This document shows positions 53,466-61,508 of a stretch of DNA of 64,000 nucleotides, piece by piece. The stretch's first letter is position 1, and each line of letters begins with the position of its first letter. The translations under genes and the position numbers were made by a program. Below the pieces are notes generated by a model. The model did not search any database. It had not been told where the DNA came from and worked only from the letters and a program-made list of their open reading frames with translations. Origin of the DNA: Caulifigura coniformis (GTDB taxonomy: Bacteria; Planctomycetota; Planctomycetia; Planctomycetales; Planctomycetaceae); contig NZ_CP036271.1 of the NCBI RefSeq assembly GCF_007745175.1, positions 1,178,001 through 1,242,000 of the forward strand. The letters are read 5' to 3'.

Positions 53466-53630
53466 TCATGGATGTATTCATTCGCACTGTCATGCTGGCA
53501 TTCTGTCATGAAAGAAAGCAGTCACTCCGTCATGCTTTCGGGCTGACCTTCTGACATTCCAGCAATCATGAAAGCACGCAAGCAGTCAGGCTTTCATGAA
53601 GGCATTCTTTCCTTCTTTCACCGTGAAAGC
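53466..53630. repeat. Candidate partition centromere (parS-like repeats)
   Basis: TCATG occurs at 53466, 53490, 53506, 53530, 53566 and 53594, often extended to CATGAAAG or its inverse CTTTCATG. Location directly upstream of parA fits a centromere/operator. Confidence 0.5.
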
Positions 53631-53696
53631 GTCCTATGGGCAACCATAGGGGAGACGCCTGCGTAAATTCTGTCTTTCTTGATTCTGTTTTAGTCA

Positions 53697-53731
53697 GCTG
53701 GCTGAGCGAGCGGCATTCGGCCGCGACGAGG
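53697..53731 (+). repeat. GC palindrome, copy A
   Basis: GCGGC-ATTCG-GCCGC framed by TGAGCGA and ACGAGG. A related copy (B) lies at 53956. Confidence 0.6.
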
Positions 53732-53955
53732 CCCTTCAACACCGTCTTGGTGCAACAGTATGGGCAGACAACGCCGTGGCTGATCGGCGGTTTCTTCTCG
53801 TTTGCGGACCGGCGAGCGGCCTCAGGCCAGGCATTTGAGAACGAACACTTCACTTGCGGAGCGAAGAGACCCCAAATATCTCGTAGCGGAGCGGTCGCGG
53901 CTGGTTCCGTCGGTAGTTGTTGTTCGGTTTTCTGAATTCTGACTGTTATCCGCTC

Positions 53956-53993
53956 GTTGGCCGAACAAGCGGCCTTCGGGCCGCGGAACGAGG
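53956..53993 (+). repeat. GC palindrome, copy B
   Basis: GCGGCC-TTCG-GGCCGC framed by GTTGGCCGAAC on the left and AACGAGG on the right, direct repeat of copy A about 260 bases earlier. May be an attC-like or REP-like element. Confidence 0.6.
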
Positions 53994-54123
53994 ACGAATG
54001 ACCTTGGGGGCGGTCGTCTCGGTGTCCCATTCTGGGACCGACATTCTTCCGAGGCTTCGGCCGTCCTACTTGAACTTGACTGGCTCGCTTTTCTCTGACA
54101 TCGCTCAGTCGGAGCGAGGGATT

Positions 54124-54531
54124 ATGTCAGAGTCACAGGATAAAGATGATCGCGTTCTAGAATGGGCGATCTGCCGAGAGCCGCAACGAAGTCAATTGAA
54201 CCGAGTGGGCTCCGGCTGGATTGGCGGGCAGCTGTCGGCAGGTGAGGTGGCACTCGCGCTCTGGAAGCTCCGCGTCGAATGTGTCATGCATCGGGAGGCT
54301 CATCCAGAGCCGAGCACTGGGCCACGTCGCCGTTGGACAGATTCCGCGAAAGCAAGTGAACCGCCGCGTCGGCTGGCTGACGTTGACCTCGATCTCCAGA
54401 CGCTTGCCGAAGCGATCGTTCTGTATTCCGGCCGAGAGGGGCCGGACGGCGCCGAAGAGCGATGTACACTACTTGAAGACAAATGCATGTTCATCAGGGA
54501 CAAAGCGAACGGAGTCGATCGCGCATTGTAG
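54124..54531 (+). CDS. Hypothetical plasmid protein
   Basis: 135 residues. The ATG at MSESQDKDD is preceded by GCGAGGG; the longer ORF upstream crosses the GC palindrome and is rejected. The product is charged and helical (GGQLSAGEVALALWKLRVECVMHREA, LDLQTLAEAIVLYSGREG). No known family. It faces a minus-strand hypothetical gene convergently. Confidence 0.5.
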   Translation: MSESQDKDDRVLEWAICREPQRSQLNRVGSGWIGGQLSAGEVALALWKLRVECVMHREAHPEPSTGPRRRWTDSAKASEPPRRLADVDLDLQTLAEAIVLYSGREGPDGAEERCTLLEDKCMFIRDKANGVDRAL

Positions 54532-54630
54532 GAATCGCTCCGTCCTTCGGTGGCACGCATCGTCGTCTAGGTCGGCGGACGCCGCGTTGCGTGCTGGGCT
54601 GGTAAAAGGCGCAGAAACGCAATCGAAGCG

Positions 54631-55161
54631 TCATGACTCGCGCTCCGCACCGGTCTCTTCGGCATAGCGAATACGGGCGCGGTCGAGCGTGACGTCGAAG
54701 TCGCACTGGTGACGATCGCACCAGCGGATCAGATCGGCGAGCAGGTCGCCAAGCGAATCGTCCAGTCCGGAACCTGTCGCTCCACGGAAGACTGCAAGGG
54801 CCCGCGCTGCCCCCGCAGCTCGCCGGTCGTTCATGCTCTCAGGATCTGCAGGAAGAGGCGGCCGTGAAGGGGTAGGTTGGCTCAAAGTTCTCGCAGAAAG
54901 AGACGCTTGGTGTTTGCTGCCGTCAATCAGGTCAGCAATGCTGACCCAGCCGTCATAGATGTAGGCGGAACGGGCAAAAAGTTGATTCATCGCGCTGACG
55001 ATCTGGCGAGCGGCCCGTTTGCTCGGAGCTCTGTCATCCCAGTAGGCGAGCGCAGCGATGACTGTGTTGGTTGGGAGGTAGACGATGTCGAATGTGAGAT
55101 CGGTACCGTCGACGCCGTGACGGTAAGCAAACGGCCGGCGGTGAAGGTGTGGGAAAGTCAT
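54631..55161 (-). CDS. Hypothetical plasmid protein
   Basis: 176 residues. The start has a strong AAGGAG eight bases upstream; a longer ORF start is rejected. The N-terminal half (DLTFDIVYLPTNTVIAALAYWDDR, AARQIVSAMNQLFARSAYIYDGWVSIADLIDG) appears globular, and the C-terminal half is helical (DDSLGDLLADLIRWCDRHQCDFDVTLDRARIRYAEE). No family recognised. It follows the 68-residue gene on the same strand, likely in one operon. Confidence 0.65.
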   Translation of the reverse strand: MTFPHLHRRPFAYRHGVDGTDLTFDIVYLPTNTVIAALAYWDDRAPSKRAARQIVSAMNQLFARSAYIYDGWVSIADLIDGSKHQASLSARTLSQPTPSRPPLPADPESMNDRRAAGAARALAVFRGATGSGLDDSLGDLLADLIRWCDRHQCDFDVTLDRARIRYAEETGAERES

Positions 55162-55216
55162 GAGCGACTCCTTTCGATAAAAATGGGCGGGCGTCATGCC
55201 CGCCCGGTTAGTTGAA

Positions 55217-55423
55217 TCAGTCTTTCTTCTCCGAAGCGATGCGGAGGCTCAGCCGGCCGTCGAGCGGTACGCAGTCGACTTGGACGTTGAAGCCTTTGCC
55301 GTCCTTATGAGCCCACGCGGCTCCGATCCGAGTCCAGAACCCCTTTTCTCCGTTCGCACCGTCACGGACGTGGTAGACGATGTGCGTCGGGGCCTTTGAG
55401 CTGGCGTTGGAAGTATCAGACAT
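55217..55423 (-). CDS. Small plasmid-associated conserved hypothetical protein
   Basis: 68 residues with a good AAGGAG site. The sequence THIVYHVRD...GFWTRIGAAWAHKDGKGFNVQVDCVPLDGRLSLR is a type I recognise as common beside plasmid maintenance and transfer genes of proteobacteria, without assigned function. It supports a mobile-element origin. Confidence 0.75.
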   Translation of the reverse strand: MSDTSNASSKAPTHIVYHVRDGANGEKGFWTRIGAAWAHKDGKGFNVQVDCVPLDGRLSLRIASEKKD

Positions 55424-56105
55424 AGTTGGTCTCCTTTTTCGTTGGTTCGCCAGGCTGCACCACGCGGCCTGATGTCACCCGGGCCAGACGACGCCAAAAG
55501 CCAAGGTCAACCAGAAAATTGGGGGCGACCTTCAGGGGGAGCCGATTCTGTGGTTGAACGGCTGGCGGAGGCTGTAGGTGACATGAATCAGGCCTGTGGT
55601 GTTGCCGACAAAGAATCCAACAGGGAGAACCACCCCAGTCTCTTACCTACGCCAGAGTGTCCGCGACGCCTACATGATGCGTCCGTGGGGCGGCCAAAGG
55701 TTCTGGCGGATCGAGTCGGCAGGCCGCGTCAGCCCTATACGGCATGGCCTGGACCGACAGAGTGCCTCACAACCGCGTTGGCAATTCAGCCGACTGCTTC
55801 GCATTCCATCCTTCGGAAGAGCAATTAACTTACCGGTGCTGCTGGCGTGCCAACAACAACGTTCGGGCCGTATCCGCTTGCCAGCACTTCTGTGACAGGG
55901 CTTGTGTCCGACGATCGCGTTTGCAGTGTTCGCGACCGGGTGCTAGGTGACTGGTGGTCACAAAAAGGCAGTTGCATCAGCCGTTTACGAGAGTAGCGGT
56001 GCCGCCGTTCGCCGAGAAGCCAGTTTCACTCGACGTGTCACAATCTAAAAGCTTGCACACAAGTGCCGTAGATGGCAGGGTAGAGAACACTTTCAGCAGG
56101 CATGC
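55424..56105. other. Gene-free stretch
   Basis: About 680 bases. ORFs here lack ribosome sites and coding-like composition, and could be decayed gene remnants. No repeats recognised. Confidence 0.4.
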
Positions 56106-56573
56106 ATGGAATCCGATCTTGTCACACTAAACGAGCTTCTTCAAATCAGGGCTGATCAAGACTTCACAAGTGTCGTCGAGCAACTACGGCGTGCTCGCGA
56201 GGTGTTTTACGAGGCCGTAGCATCTCGCTTCGAAGAGCCATTGCAGAAGCATTTGCGATCGCTCGCACAAGACAGTTACGAGGAGAAGAAGACGCTGGCT
56301 CGCTGGATCAATGGCGAGCTTCGAAACCTTGGTCTTGCGGTCAAGTGCCCAAAGACTGGCTTGGATTCAATGCTCTGCGTCAGCCGAGACCGCGCCACGT
56401 CAACTGGAGCATTTCGTCTACGCCCGTTCGTTGACAATACTCGCCGCACGGTCAGTAGCGTTGAACTGTTTCCGATGCACCTTACTCCTCACTTTGAGAG
56501 AATTGAACCGTTTGCAGACAAGTGGCGCTCTAATCTGCGCGACGAGGACGGACAAGGCGAACGCTCCCGTTGA
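56106..56573 (+). CDS. Hypothetical protein
   Basis: 155 residues, soluble. The N-terminal half is helical (LNELLQIRADQDFTSVVEQLRRARE, VASRFEEPLQKHLRSLAQDSYEEKKTLARWINGELRNLGLAVKCPKTG), the C-terminal half beta-like (LDSMLCVSRD, GAFRLRPFVDN). Lower GC than the chromosome part. It converges on the next gene with a five-base gap. Unrecognised. Confidence 0.6.
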   Translation: MESDLVTLNELLQIRADQDFTSVVEQLRRAREVFYEAVASRFEEPLQKHLRSLAQDSYEEKKTLARWINGELRNLGLAVKCPKTGLDSMLCVSRDRATSTGAFRLRPFVDNTRRTVSSVELFPMHLTPHFERIEPFADKWRSNLRDEDGQGERSR

Positions 56574-56578
56574 TCGGG

Positions 56579-57064
56579 CTATCTGTCGGCGAGTTGGCTG
56601 GCGAACCACCGGATGAACTCCAGGGCTGACGAAGGAAGCAGCAGTGAGTTCTCGACGGCGTTGCTGGCTGGGGGATTCGAGGAGCTATTGCCGGCCTCTG
56701 ACGCACGGCTCAGAGCATTCAGAAGGTGCGATTCAACAACCTTAAGTATCTTCTCCATTCCCTTTGGTTCGTCGTCATTGCTGCTGTAGAACGCCAAGGT
56801 TGTCAGAAACTTGTTGTGTTCCCGGACGGCCGCCTGCATTTTCTCAGCGTCTAGGGCTCGGTCGGCAGCGTCATACATGCGTTGCCAGATGTGTGAAATC
56901 GCCTCATCGGCAAACATCATCCCGCTCAAAAAGGCGAGGCTGGCATGAAAACGAATGTCGTGGGTAATAAACTCAGATTTAACCTCGGGGCTGATTGGCT
57001 CATTCTTTCGCTGGGCACAGGACTCGGCCAGAATTTGCATCTTTGTGCAAAGCTCTGTCGGCAC
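56579..57064 (-). CDS. Hypothetical protein
   Basis: 161 residues, helical, Ala/Ser/Asn-rich near the C-terminus (RASEAGNSSSNPPASNAVEN). Blocks: ITHDIRFHASLAFLSGMMFADEAISHIWQRMYDAADRAL and VREHNKFLTTLAFYSSNDDEP. No known family and no membrane helix certain. Its promoter side faces the relaxase leader. Confidence 0.6.
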   Translation of the reverse strand: MPTELCTKMQILAESCAQRKNEPISPEVKSEFITHDIRFHASLAFLSGMMFADEAISHIWQRMYDAADRALDAEKMQAAVREHNKFLTTLAFYSSNDDEPKGMEKILKVVESHLLNALSRASEAGNSSSNPPASNAVENSLLLPSSALEFIRWFASQLADR

Positions 57065-57223
57065 GAGAAGCCTTCCTGCTAGCTACTGCCAATGTTTGAT
57101 GTCGAATGAGCGGCCTTGGCGGCGTTCAGTGCCCTGGGCCTCGTTTGGCCTACCGGGCTAGCGGCCTGTTGGCCGTCGGCGTTGCGTCGTCAGCAAGCAT
57201 CAGGAGCCAGGGGCGCATTCAAT

Positions 57224-57241
57224 TGTGCCAAACTGTGCCAA
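57224..57241 (+). repeat. Second TGTGCCAA tandem pair
   Basis: TGTGCCAA at 57224 and 57234, ten bases apart, identical in pitch to the pair at 44162/44172. Located in the leader of the relaxase gene. Confidence 0.7.
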
Positions 57242-57261
57242 GTTGAGACATGTCGCCCACG

Positions 57262-57286
57262 GCGAGAAATGATTGACCTTTCTCGC
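57262..57286 (+). other. Candidate oriT hairpin
   Basis: GCGAGAAA pairs with TTTCTCGC around a nine-base loop, 26 bases before the relaxase start. MobF relaxases commonly recognise a hairpin next to the nick site. Confidence 0.45.
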
Positions 57287-57292
57287 GTTTCG

Positions 57293-57324
57293 TGATGCAT
57301 AACGTGACAGCATGTTACGCATCA
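57293..57324 (+). promoter_or_regulatory. Inverted repeat over the relaxase start codon
   Basis: TGATGCATAAC and GTTACGCATCA match 10 of 11 as inverted copies and enclose the ATG. A candidate operator for autoregulation, or a structure blocking translation. Confidence 0.5.
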
Positions 57325-59927
57325 CCGCATCCAGTCATTCCAGCGTTGCGAAGAACTATTTCACTGCGAAGGCAGCGGACTACTTCATCGATGGACAGGA
57401 ACAGGAGCTGGCCGGCATCTGGCAGGGAAAGGGAGCGGCTTTGCTGGGCCTCTCTGGCACGATCAGTCAAAAGGATTGGCACGCTCTCTGTGACAATATC
57501 AATCCGCAGACGGGCAAGACGCTGACGGCACGCCAGAAGCAGGAACGCCGTGTTGGATATGACTTCACCTTCAGCGTCCCCAAAAGTGTGAGCGTCGTCT
57601 ATGGCCTCACCGGCGATGAACGTCTTCTCGACGCGTTTCGCGCATCAGTCCGCGAGACGATGGAAGAGATAGAGGCCGAGGTCGAAACTCGCGTTCGCAA
57701 AAGCGGTAAGGACGAGAATCGTGTGACGGGCAACGCGATCTGGGGCGAGCACACGCATTTCACCTCGCGACCGGTTGACGGAGTTCCCGATCCCCATCTC
57801 CACAGCCACTGCTTTGTGCTGAATGCGTCGTATGACGACCAGGAAAAACGCTGGAAAGCGATTCAGATAGGCGATCAGAAGGCTGACGCGCCGTACTTCG
57901 AGGCAAGATTTCTGGCCCGACTCGGACAGAAGCTCCGCAGTCTCGGGCTCGACACGGAACGAACCGCCAAAGGGTGGGAGCTACAGGGCTTTTCATTGGC
58001 GACCGTTAAGAAGTTCTCCCGTCGAACCGAAGAGATTGAGTCACTCGCCAAAGCAAAGGGGATCGAAGATCCCGATGTGAAAGGCGAGCTTGGAGCGAAG
58101 ACACGCAGTCGTAAGGCGAAGAATCTGACTCTCGATCAGCTGCGAAGCGACTGGGCGTCGCGACTCACAAGCGGCGAGCGTGATTCCATCTCGATGCTTG
58201 TGAAGACGATTGGCGGGGCAGCGATCAGCGAAGATCGTGGTGCCGCGCGCGATGTCGTTGTGAACGCTGCCGACCATCTGTTCGAAAGAAAATCGACGGT
58301 CTCAGAGCGGACGCTCCTTGCGGAAGCGTGGAAGCGGTCGGCCGGAAAGGCGTCGATCGAGGCAGTCGAGGATCAGTACCGACGGCAGGGTTTCCTCTCC
58401 GCGACATGTGACAAGAAGACGATGGTCACGACCCGGGAAGTGCTCGCCCAGGAGCAGGCGATGCTCACATTTGCACGGGATGGCCGAGGAGCCTGCAGAT
58501 CGCTTGGCCGCGAGCCGTACGAGTTCCGTCACCCGGATCTGTCGGCCGGTCAGCGAAACGCCGTTGAACATGTGCTCCGGTCGCGCGATCGCGTGATGCT
58601 GATTCGAGGAGCGGCCGGCGTCGGCAAGACAACGATGATGCAGGAAGCGAGGGACGCGCTCGAATTAAGCGGCCATCGCGTATTCGCCTTTGCGCCGCCA
58701 GCGAAGGCGAGTCGTGGTGTGTTGCGAGAGAAGGGATTCGAGAATGCCGACACCGTCGCGAAGCTTTTGGCGGACGAAAAGCTGCAGGAGCAAGTCCGTG
58801 GGCAGGTGATCTGGATCGATGAGGCCGGGCTAGTCGGCACTCGGACAATGGTCAGAATCTTCCAACTGGCCGAGCAACTGAATGCTCGCCTGATTCTGTC
58901 AGGCGATCGCTTCCAGCATGGCAGTGTGGAAGCCGGATCACCCCTTCGCCTCTTGGAAACTGAGGCCGGATTGGTACCGGCAACGATCACTGAGATCCAG
59001 CGACAGAAGCATGAAGAGTACATGCGTGCGATCGAGGCGTTGAGCGAAGGCCGCTCCGCAGACGGCTTCAAAGCGCTGAATGATCTCGGATGGATCAGGG
59101 AGGTTCCGACCGACGAGCGGTATCGGAAGCTCGCTGCGGAGTACCTGGCTACTGTTGCTGGTGGTGAAACCGCCCTCGTTGTTTCGCCGACGCACCGAGA
59201 GGGTGACAAAGTCACTCGCGAGATCCGGGAAGGCCTGAAAACATCCGGCCAACTCGGTGAGGAGCACGAGCTTCCCATTCTGGTCTGTGCCAATCTGACA
59301 GAAGCGGAGCGGAGAGATTCCGCCAACTACGTGTCGACCGACGTTTTGCTCTTTCATCAAAACGCGAAGGGGTTTCGCAAAGGCCAGCAAGTGCTCTTCG
59401 ACGCGGAGCACCTGCCGATGGCCGAGGCCGCACGATTTCAGGTGTATCGTCAGCGGGTTCTGAAGGTCGCGGTAGGCGAGACCCTTCGGATCACGAAGAA
59501 CGGGAAGTCTCTGGAAGGAAAGAACATCAATAACGGCGATCTCGTGAAGGTTCGCAGCTTCAATGATGCCGGTGACCTGGTGACGGACAAAGGGACGATT
59601 TCTAAGAGTTGGCAGCATGTTGCTTACGGCTACTGCCTTACCTCGATGGCTTCGCAAGGAACCGACGTTCATCGCGTATTCGTCGCGCAAGGATGGGATT
59701 CGATCGCCGCCAGCTCGCGTGAGCAGTTCTATGTCTCAGCGTCGCGGGGCATCCGGTCGGCAGTCTTCTACACCGACAACAAGTCCGAACTGATGGAGGC
59801 GGTCAAGAAAACCGATGTGCGACTCAGTGCGACCGAACTTCTTCTGAAGGGACAGGGACGTCCACCGGTACCAAGCCCGAGTCGGACCGAAGGACGTCAA
59901 CGCGAAGCGGAGAGGGCATATGGCTGA
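57312..59927 (+). CDS. MobF-family conjugative relaxase/helicase (TrwC/TraI-like)
   Basis: 871 residues. The N-terminal relaxase domain has candidate catalytic tyrosines Y16 and Y24, spaced as the two in TrwC, and the metal-binding H162-x-H164-x-H166 (DPHLHSHCFVLN). The helicase half has Walker A GAAGVGKTT (about 433-441), VIWIDEAGLVG (Walker B) and SGDRFQHGSVEAG. It nicks and unwinds plasmid DNA at oriT for transfer. Shorter than F TraI (1756) and TrwC (966), but domains are intact. The following gene overlaps by eight bases. No coupling protein or secretion genes are in the window, so transfer would need a helper. Confidence 0.93.
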   Translation: MLRITASSHSSVAKNYFTAKAADYFIDGQEQELAGIWQGKGAALLGLSGTISQKDWHALCDNINPQTGKTLTARQKQERRVGYDFTFSVPKSVSVVYGLTGDERLLDAFRASVRETMEEIEAEVETRVRKSGKDENRVTGNAIWGEHTHFTSRPVDGVPDPHLHSHCFVLNASYDDQEKRWKAIQIGDQKADAPYFEARFLARLGQKLRSLGLDTERTAKGWELQGFSLATVKKFSRRTEEIESLAKAKGIEDPDVKGELGAKTRSRKAKNLTLDQLRSDWASRLTSGERDSISMLVKTIGGAAISEDRGAARDVVVNAADHLFERKSTVSERTLLAEAWKRSAGKASIEAVEDQYRRQGFLSATCDKKTMVTTREVLAQEQAMLTFARDGRGACRSLGREPYEFRHPDLSAGQRNAVEHVLRSRDRVMLIRGAAGVGKTTMMQEARDALELSGHRVFAFAPPAKASRGVLREKGFENADTVAKLLADEKLQEQVRGQVIWIDEAGLVGTRTMVRIFQLAEQLNARLILSGDRFQHGSVEAGSPLRLLETEAGLVPATITEIQRQKHEEYMRAIEALSEGRSADGFKALNDLGWIREVPTDERYRKLAAEYLATVAGGETALVVSPTHREGDKVTREIREGLKTSGQLGEEHELPILVCANLTEAERRDSANYVSTDVLLFHQNAKGFRKGQQVLFDAEHLPMAEAARFQVYRQRVLKVAVGETLRITKNGKSLEGKNINNGDLVKVRSFNDAGDLVTDKGTISKSWQHVAYGYCLTSMASQGTDVHRVFVAQGWDSIAASSREQFYVSASRGIRSAVFYTDNKSELMEAVKKTDVRLSATELLLKGQGRPPVPSPSRTEGRQREAERAYG

Positions 59928-60330
59928 GTCGAGCGTTCTTGAAAGACTGCTCTCGTCAGAGACGCGAGGCCCGGCCACACCGCCGAAGTCTGACGAGGTT
60001 GTTGACGACTATGTTGCCTTCGGCTGGCTCCGCGGCGTCAAGGAACGAGCGATCTCACTCGAACTGCGTCGCAGGAATGGTAATGTGACCGCGATTGGCT
60101 ATGCGTGGCTACAGAAAGTCGAATGGAATCCATCGACAGGTATTACCCTGTGGTTCGGCAACGAGAAGTTCACGATTCAAGGGCAAAACCTTAACGCTGA
60201 GGTGAGGGAGGACGTCCGACTATTCGACGGCCTGATACGGCACAAGGTGCCTTGGGTGCAGGAGTCTTCAACGAACAGTCAATTCGAAAGCGACGGGCGA
60301 AGCGTGCGAATCGAATCGATCACGCCCTGA
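59920..60330 (+). CDS. Hypothetical protein overlapping the relaxase gene
   Basis: 136 residues starting eight bases before the relaxase stop, so translationally coupled. A middle beta-rich part (ISLELRRRNGNVTAIGYAWLQKVEWNPSTGITLWFGNEKFTIQG) looks like a small barrel; the rest is flexible. Unknown, but the coupling suggests a role in transfer or relaxase control. Confidence 0.65.
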   Translation: MAESSVLERLLSSETRGPATPPKSDEVVDDYVAFGWLRGVKERAISLELRRRNGNVTAIGYAWLQKVEWNPSTGITLWFGNEKFTIQGQNLNAEVREDVRLFDGLIRHKVPWVQESSTNSQFESDGRSVRIESITP

Positions 60331-60558
60331 ATTCTACCGCCCTAACGCAACACTCGTGCTGCACTTGGTCGGGACGCACAGCGAACACGTTATTGGCAAG
60401 ACGCGGCTGCTCCTGGTCGTCATTCCGTCGGGTTTCGCTCGCAAGCCAGGTGAGACGCTTCCGAACGTTCTTGAAATATGTCCCATTCCTCTGTTTTTGC
60501 TTGCGCTCCGCAGTCAACTGTGGCATTCTGTACGTATGAATGGACGTATGGAGGGCGA

Positions 60559-60786
60559 ATGAATCGCAAGCTGACTATCTCGATTGATGAAGCGGTCTAT
60601 GTCGGGTTACTGGCCACCGTTGGACGCGGACGGATCGGGGCCTTTCTCGAAGGCCTGGCCCGTCCGCTCGTGGTGCCTGGACATCTCGACGCCGCTTATT
60701 CGGAAATGGCGGCGGATGCCGGCCGCGAGCAGGCGGCTGAAGAATGGACCGAAGCACTTCTCTCGGACTCGCATGCTGCGTGGTGA
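60559..60786 (+). CDS. Antitoxin of a MazEF-like pair
   Basis: 75 residues; starts at MNRKLTISIDEAVYVGLL with GGAGGG upstream. The N-terminus looks like a ribbon-helix-helix DNA-binding strand; the acidic C-terminus (EEWTEALLSDSHAAW) would cover the toxin. It overlaps the toxin gene by 14 bases, the standard order for such pairs. Confidence 0.8.
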   Translation: MNRKLTISIDEAVYVGLLATVGRGRIGAFLEGLARPLVVPGHLDAAYSEMAADAGREQAAEEWTEALLSDSHAAW

Positions 60787-61198
60787 GCTATGGTGGGTCG
60801 ATTTCGGCCCGACCATCGGTAGTGAAATCCACAAGCGTCGCCCTGCAGTGATCGTGAGTAACGATGCTGCGAATCGCCATGCGAGCCGTGTGCAGGTGAT
60901 TCCGATCACCAGCAATGTCGCCAAACTCTACCCGTGCGACGCCTCTCTCGCAGTCGAGGGCCGAGCCGCTCGGGCGATGGCGGATCAACTGATGACGGTC
61001 AGCAAGAATCGCCTGCGAGGAAGGATTGGAGCGGTGAGCAAGAGTGAGATGCGTGCCGTCGAGAGTGCCCTTCGGGTCCAGCTCGCACTGTTCTTTGACG
61101 CGCCCGCGGAAAATGGCCGTCCGGGGCCGAGAGCGACGGGCGGGCTAAAACCTGTTGCTCGATCAGTCCCCGTCCGGCCAAAGGAGATTTTACCCTAA
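60773..61198 (+). CDS. MazF/PemK-type endoribonuclease toxin
   Basis: 141 residues. MazF signature: LRGELWWVDFGPTIGSEIHKRRPAVIVSND, RVQVIPITSNV, LMTVSKNRLRGRIG and a final helix EMRAVESALRVQL. It would cleave mRNA when the antitoxin is lost, stabilising the plasmid. A proline/glycine-rich extension follows the core domain. The tail converges on a small minus-strand gene. Confidence 0.87.
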   Translation: MLRGELWWVDFGPTIGSEIHKRRPAVIVSNDAANRHASRVQVIPITSNVAKLYPCDASLAVEGRAARAMADQLMTVSKNRLRGRIGAVSKSEMRAVESALRVQLALFFDAPAENGRPGPRATGGLKPVARSVPVRPKEILP

Positions 61199-61447
61199 AT
61201 CCGAAGACTCTGCCGTTCCCGAACATTCATGACGGTTTGCTCGGCATGTTGGGCAGAGGCCGCAGTAGTTCGCTTCGATGAGCCCACCCGCCGGAACGAT
61301 GTCGAGCCAGCCCGCGGCAACGGCTTCCTCCATGGAAGCGACGCCTTGTCCTGCATCGCATTCCTGGCAGGTTAGTGAGAAAACCGGCCTGTCCGGTGAA
61401 GGGATGTCTGAATTACTCGTCTCGCGGTGACTTCGACCATGGTCCAT
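61190..61447 (-). CDS. Small cysteine-rich hypothetical protein
   Basis: 85 residues with two CxxC pairs, SLTCQECDAG and YCGLCPTCR, spaced like a zinc ribbon. Its end overlaps the toxin gene by nine bases. No clear ribosome site. Function unknown. Confidence 0.5.
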   Translation of the reverse strand: MDHGRSHRETSNSDIPSPDRPVFSLTCQECDAGQGVASMEEAVAAGWLDIVPAGGLIEANYCGLCPTCRANRHECSGTAESSDLG

Positions 61448-61508
61448 TTAACACATCCTTTAAAGGCAGGAGATGACTTGAAGTGACTTGCTCGCCGCCG
61501 CTAGGCCC

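Larger units (their letters stand above)
53315..54123. other. Non-coding stretch upstream of parA
   Basis: About 800 bases with the parS-like array and two GC palindromes. ORFs on both strands over 53.57-54.0 kb have atypical composition and no ribosome sites and are not called. Confidence 0.45.

Noticed and set aside
53566-54030. Overlapping ORFs on both strands near the GC palindromes
   Set aside because: No ribosome sites; composition driven by repeats.
53697-60558. Integron cassette array
   Set aside because: Only two palindromes resemble each other, no GTTRRRY-type core was seen and no integron integrase is present; kept only as a question.
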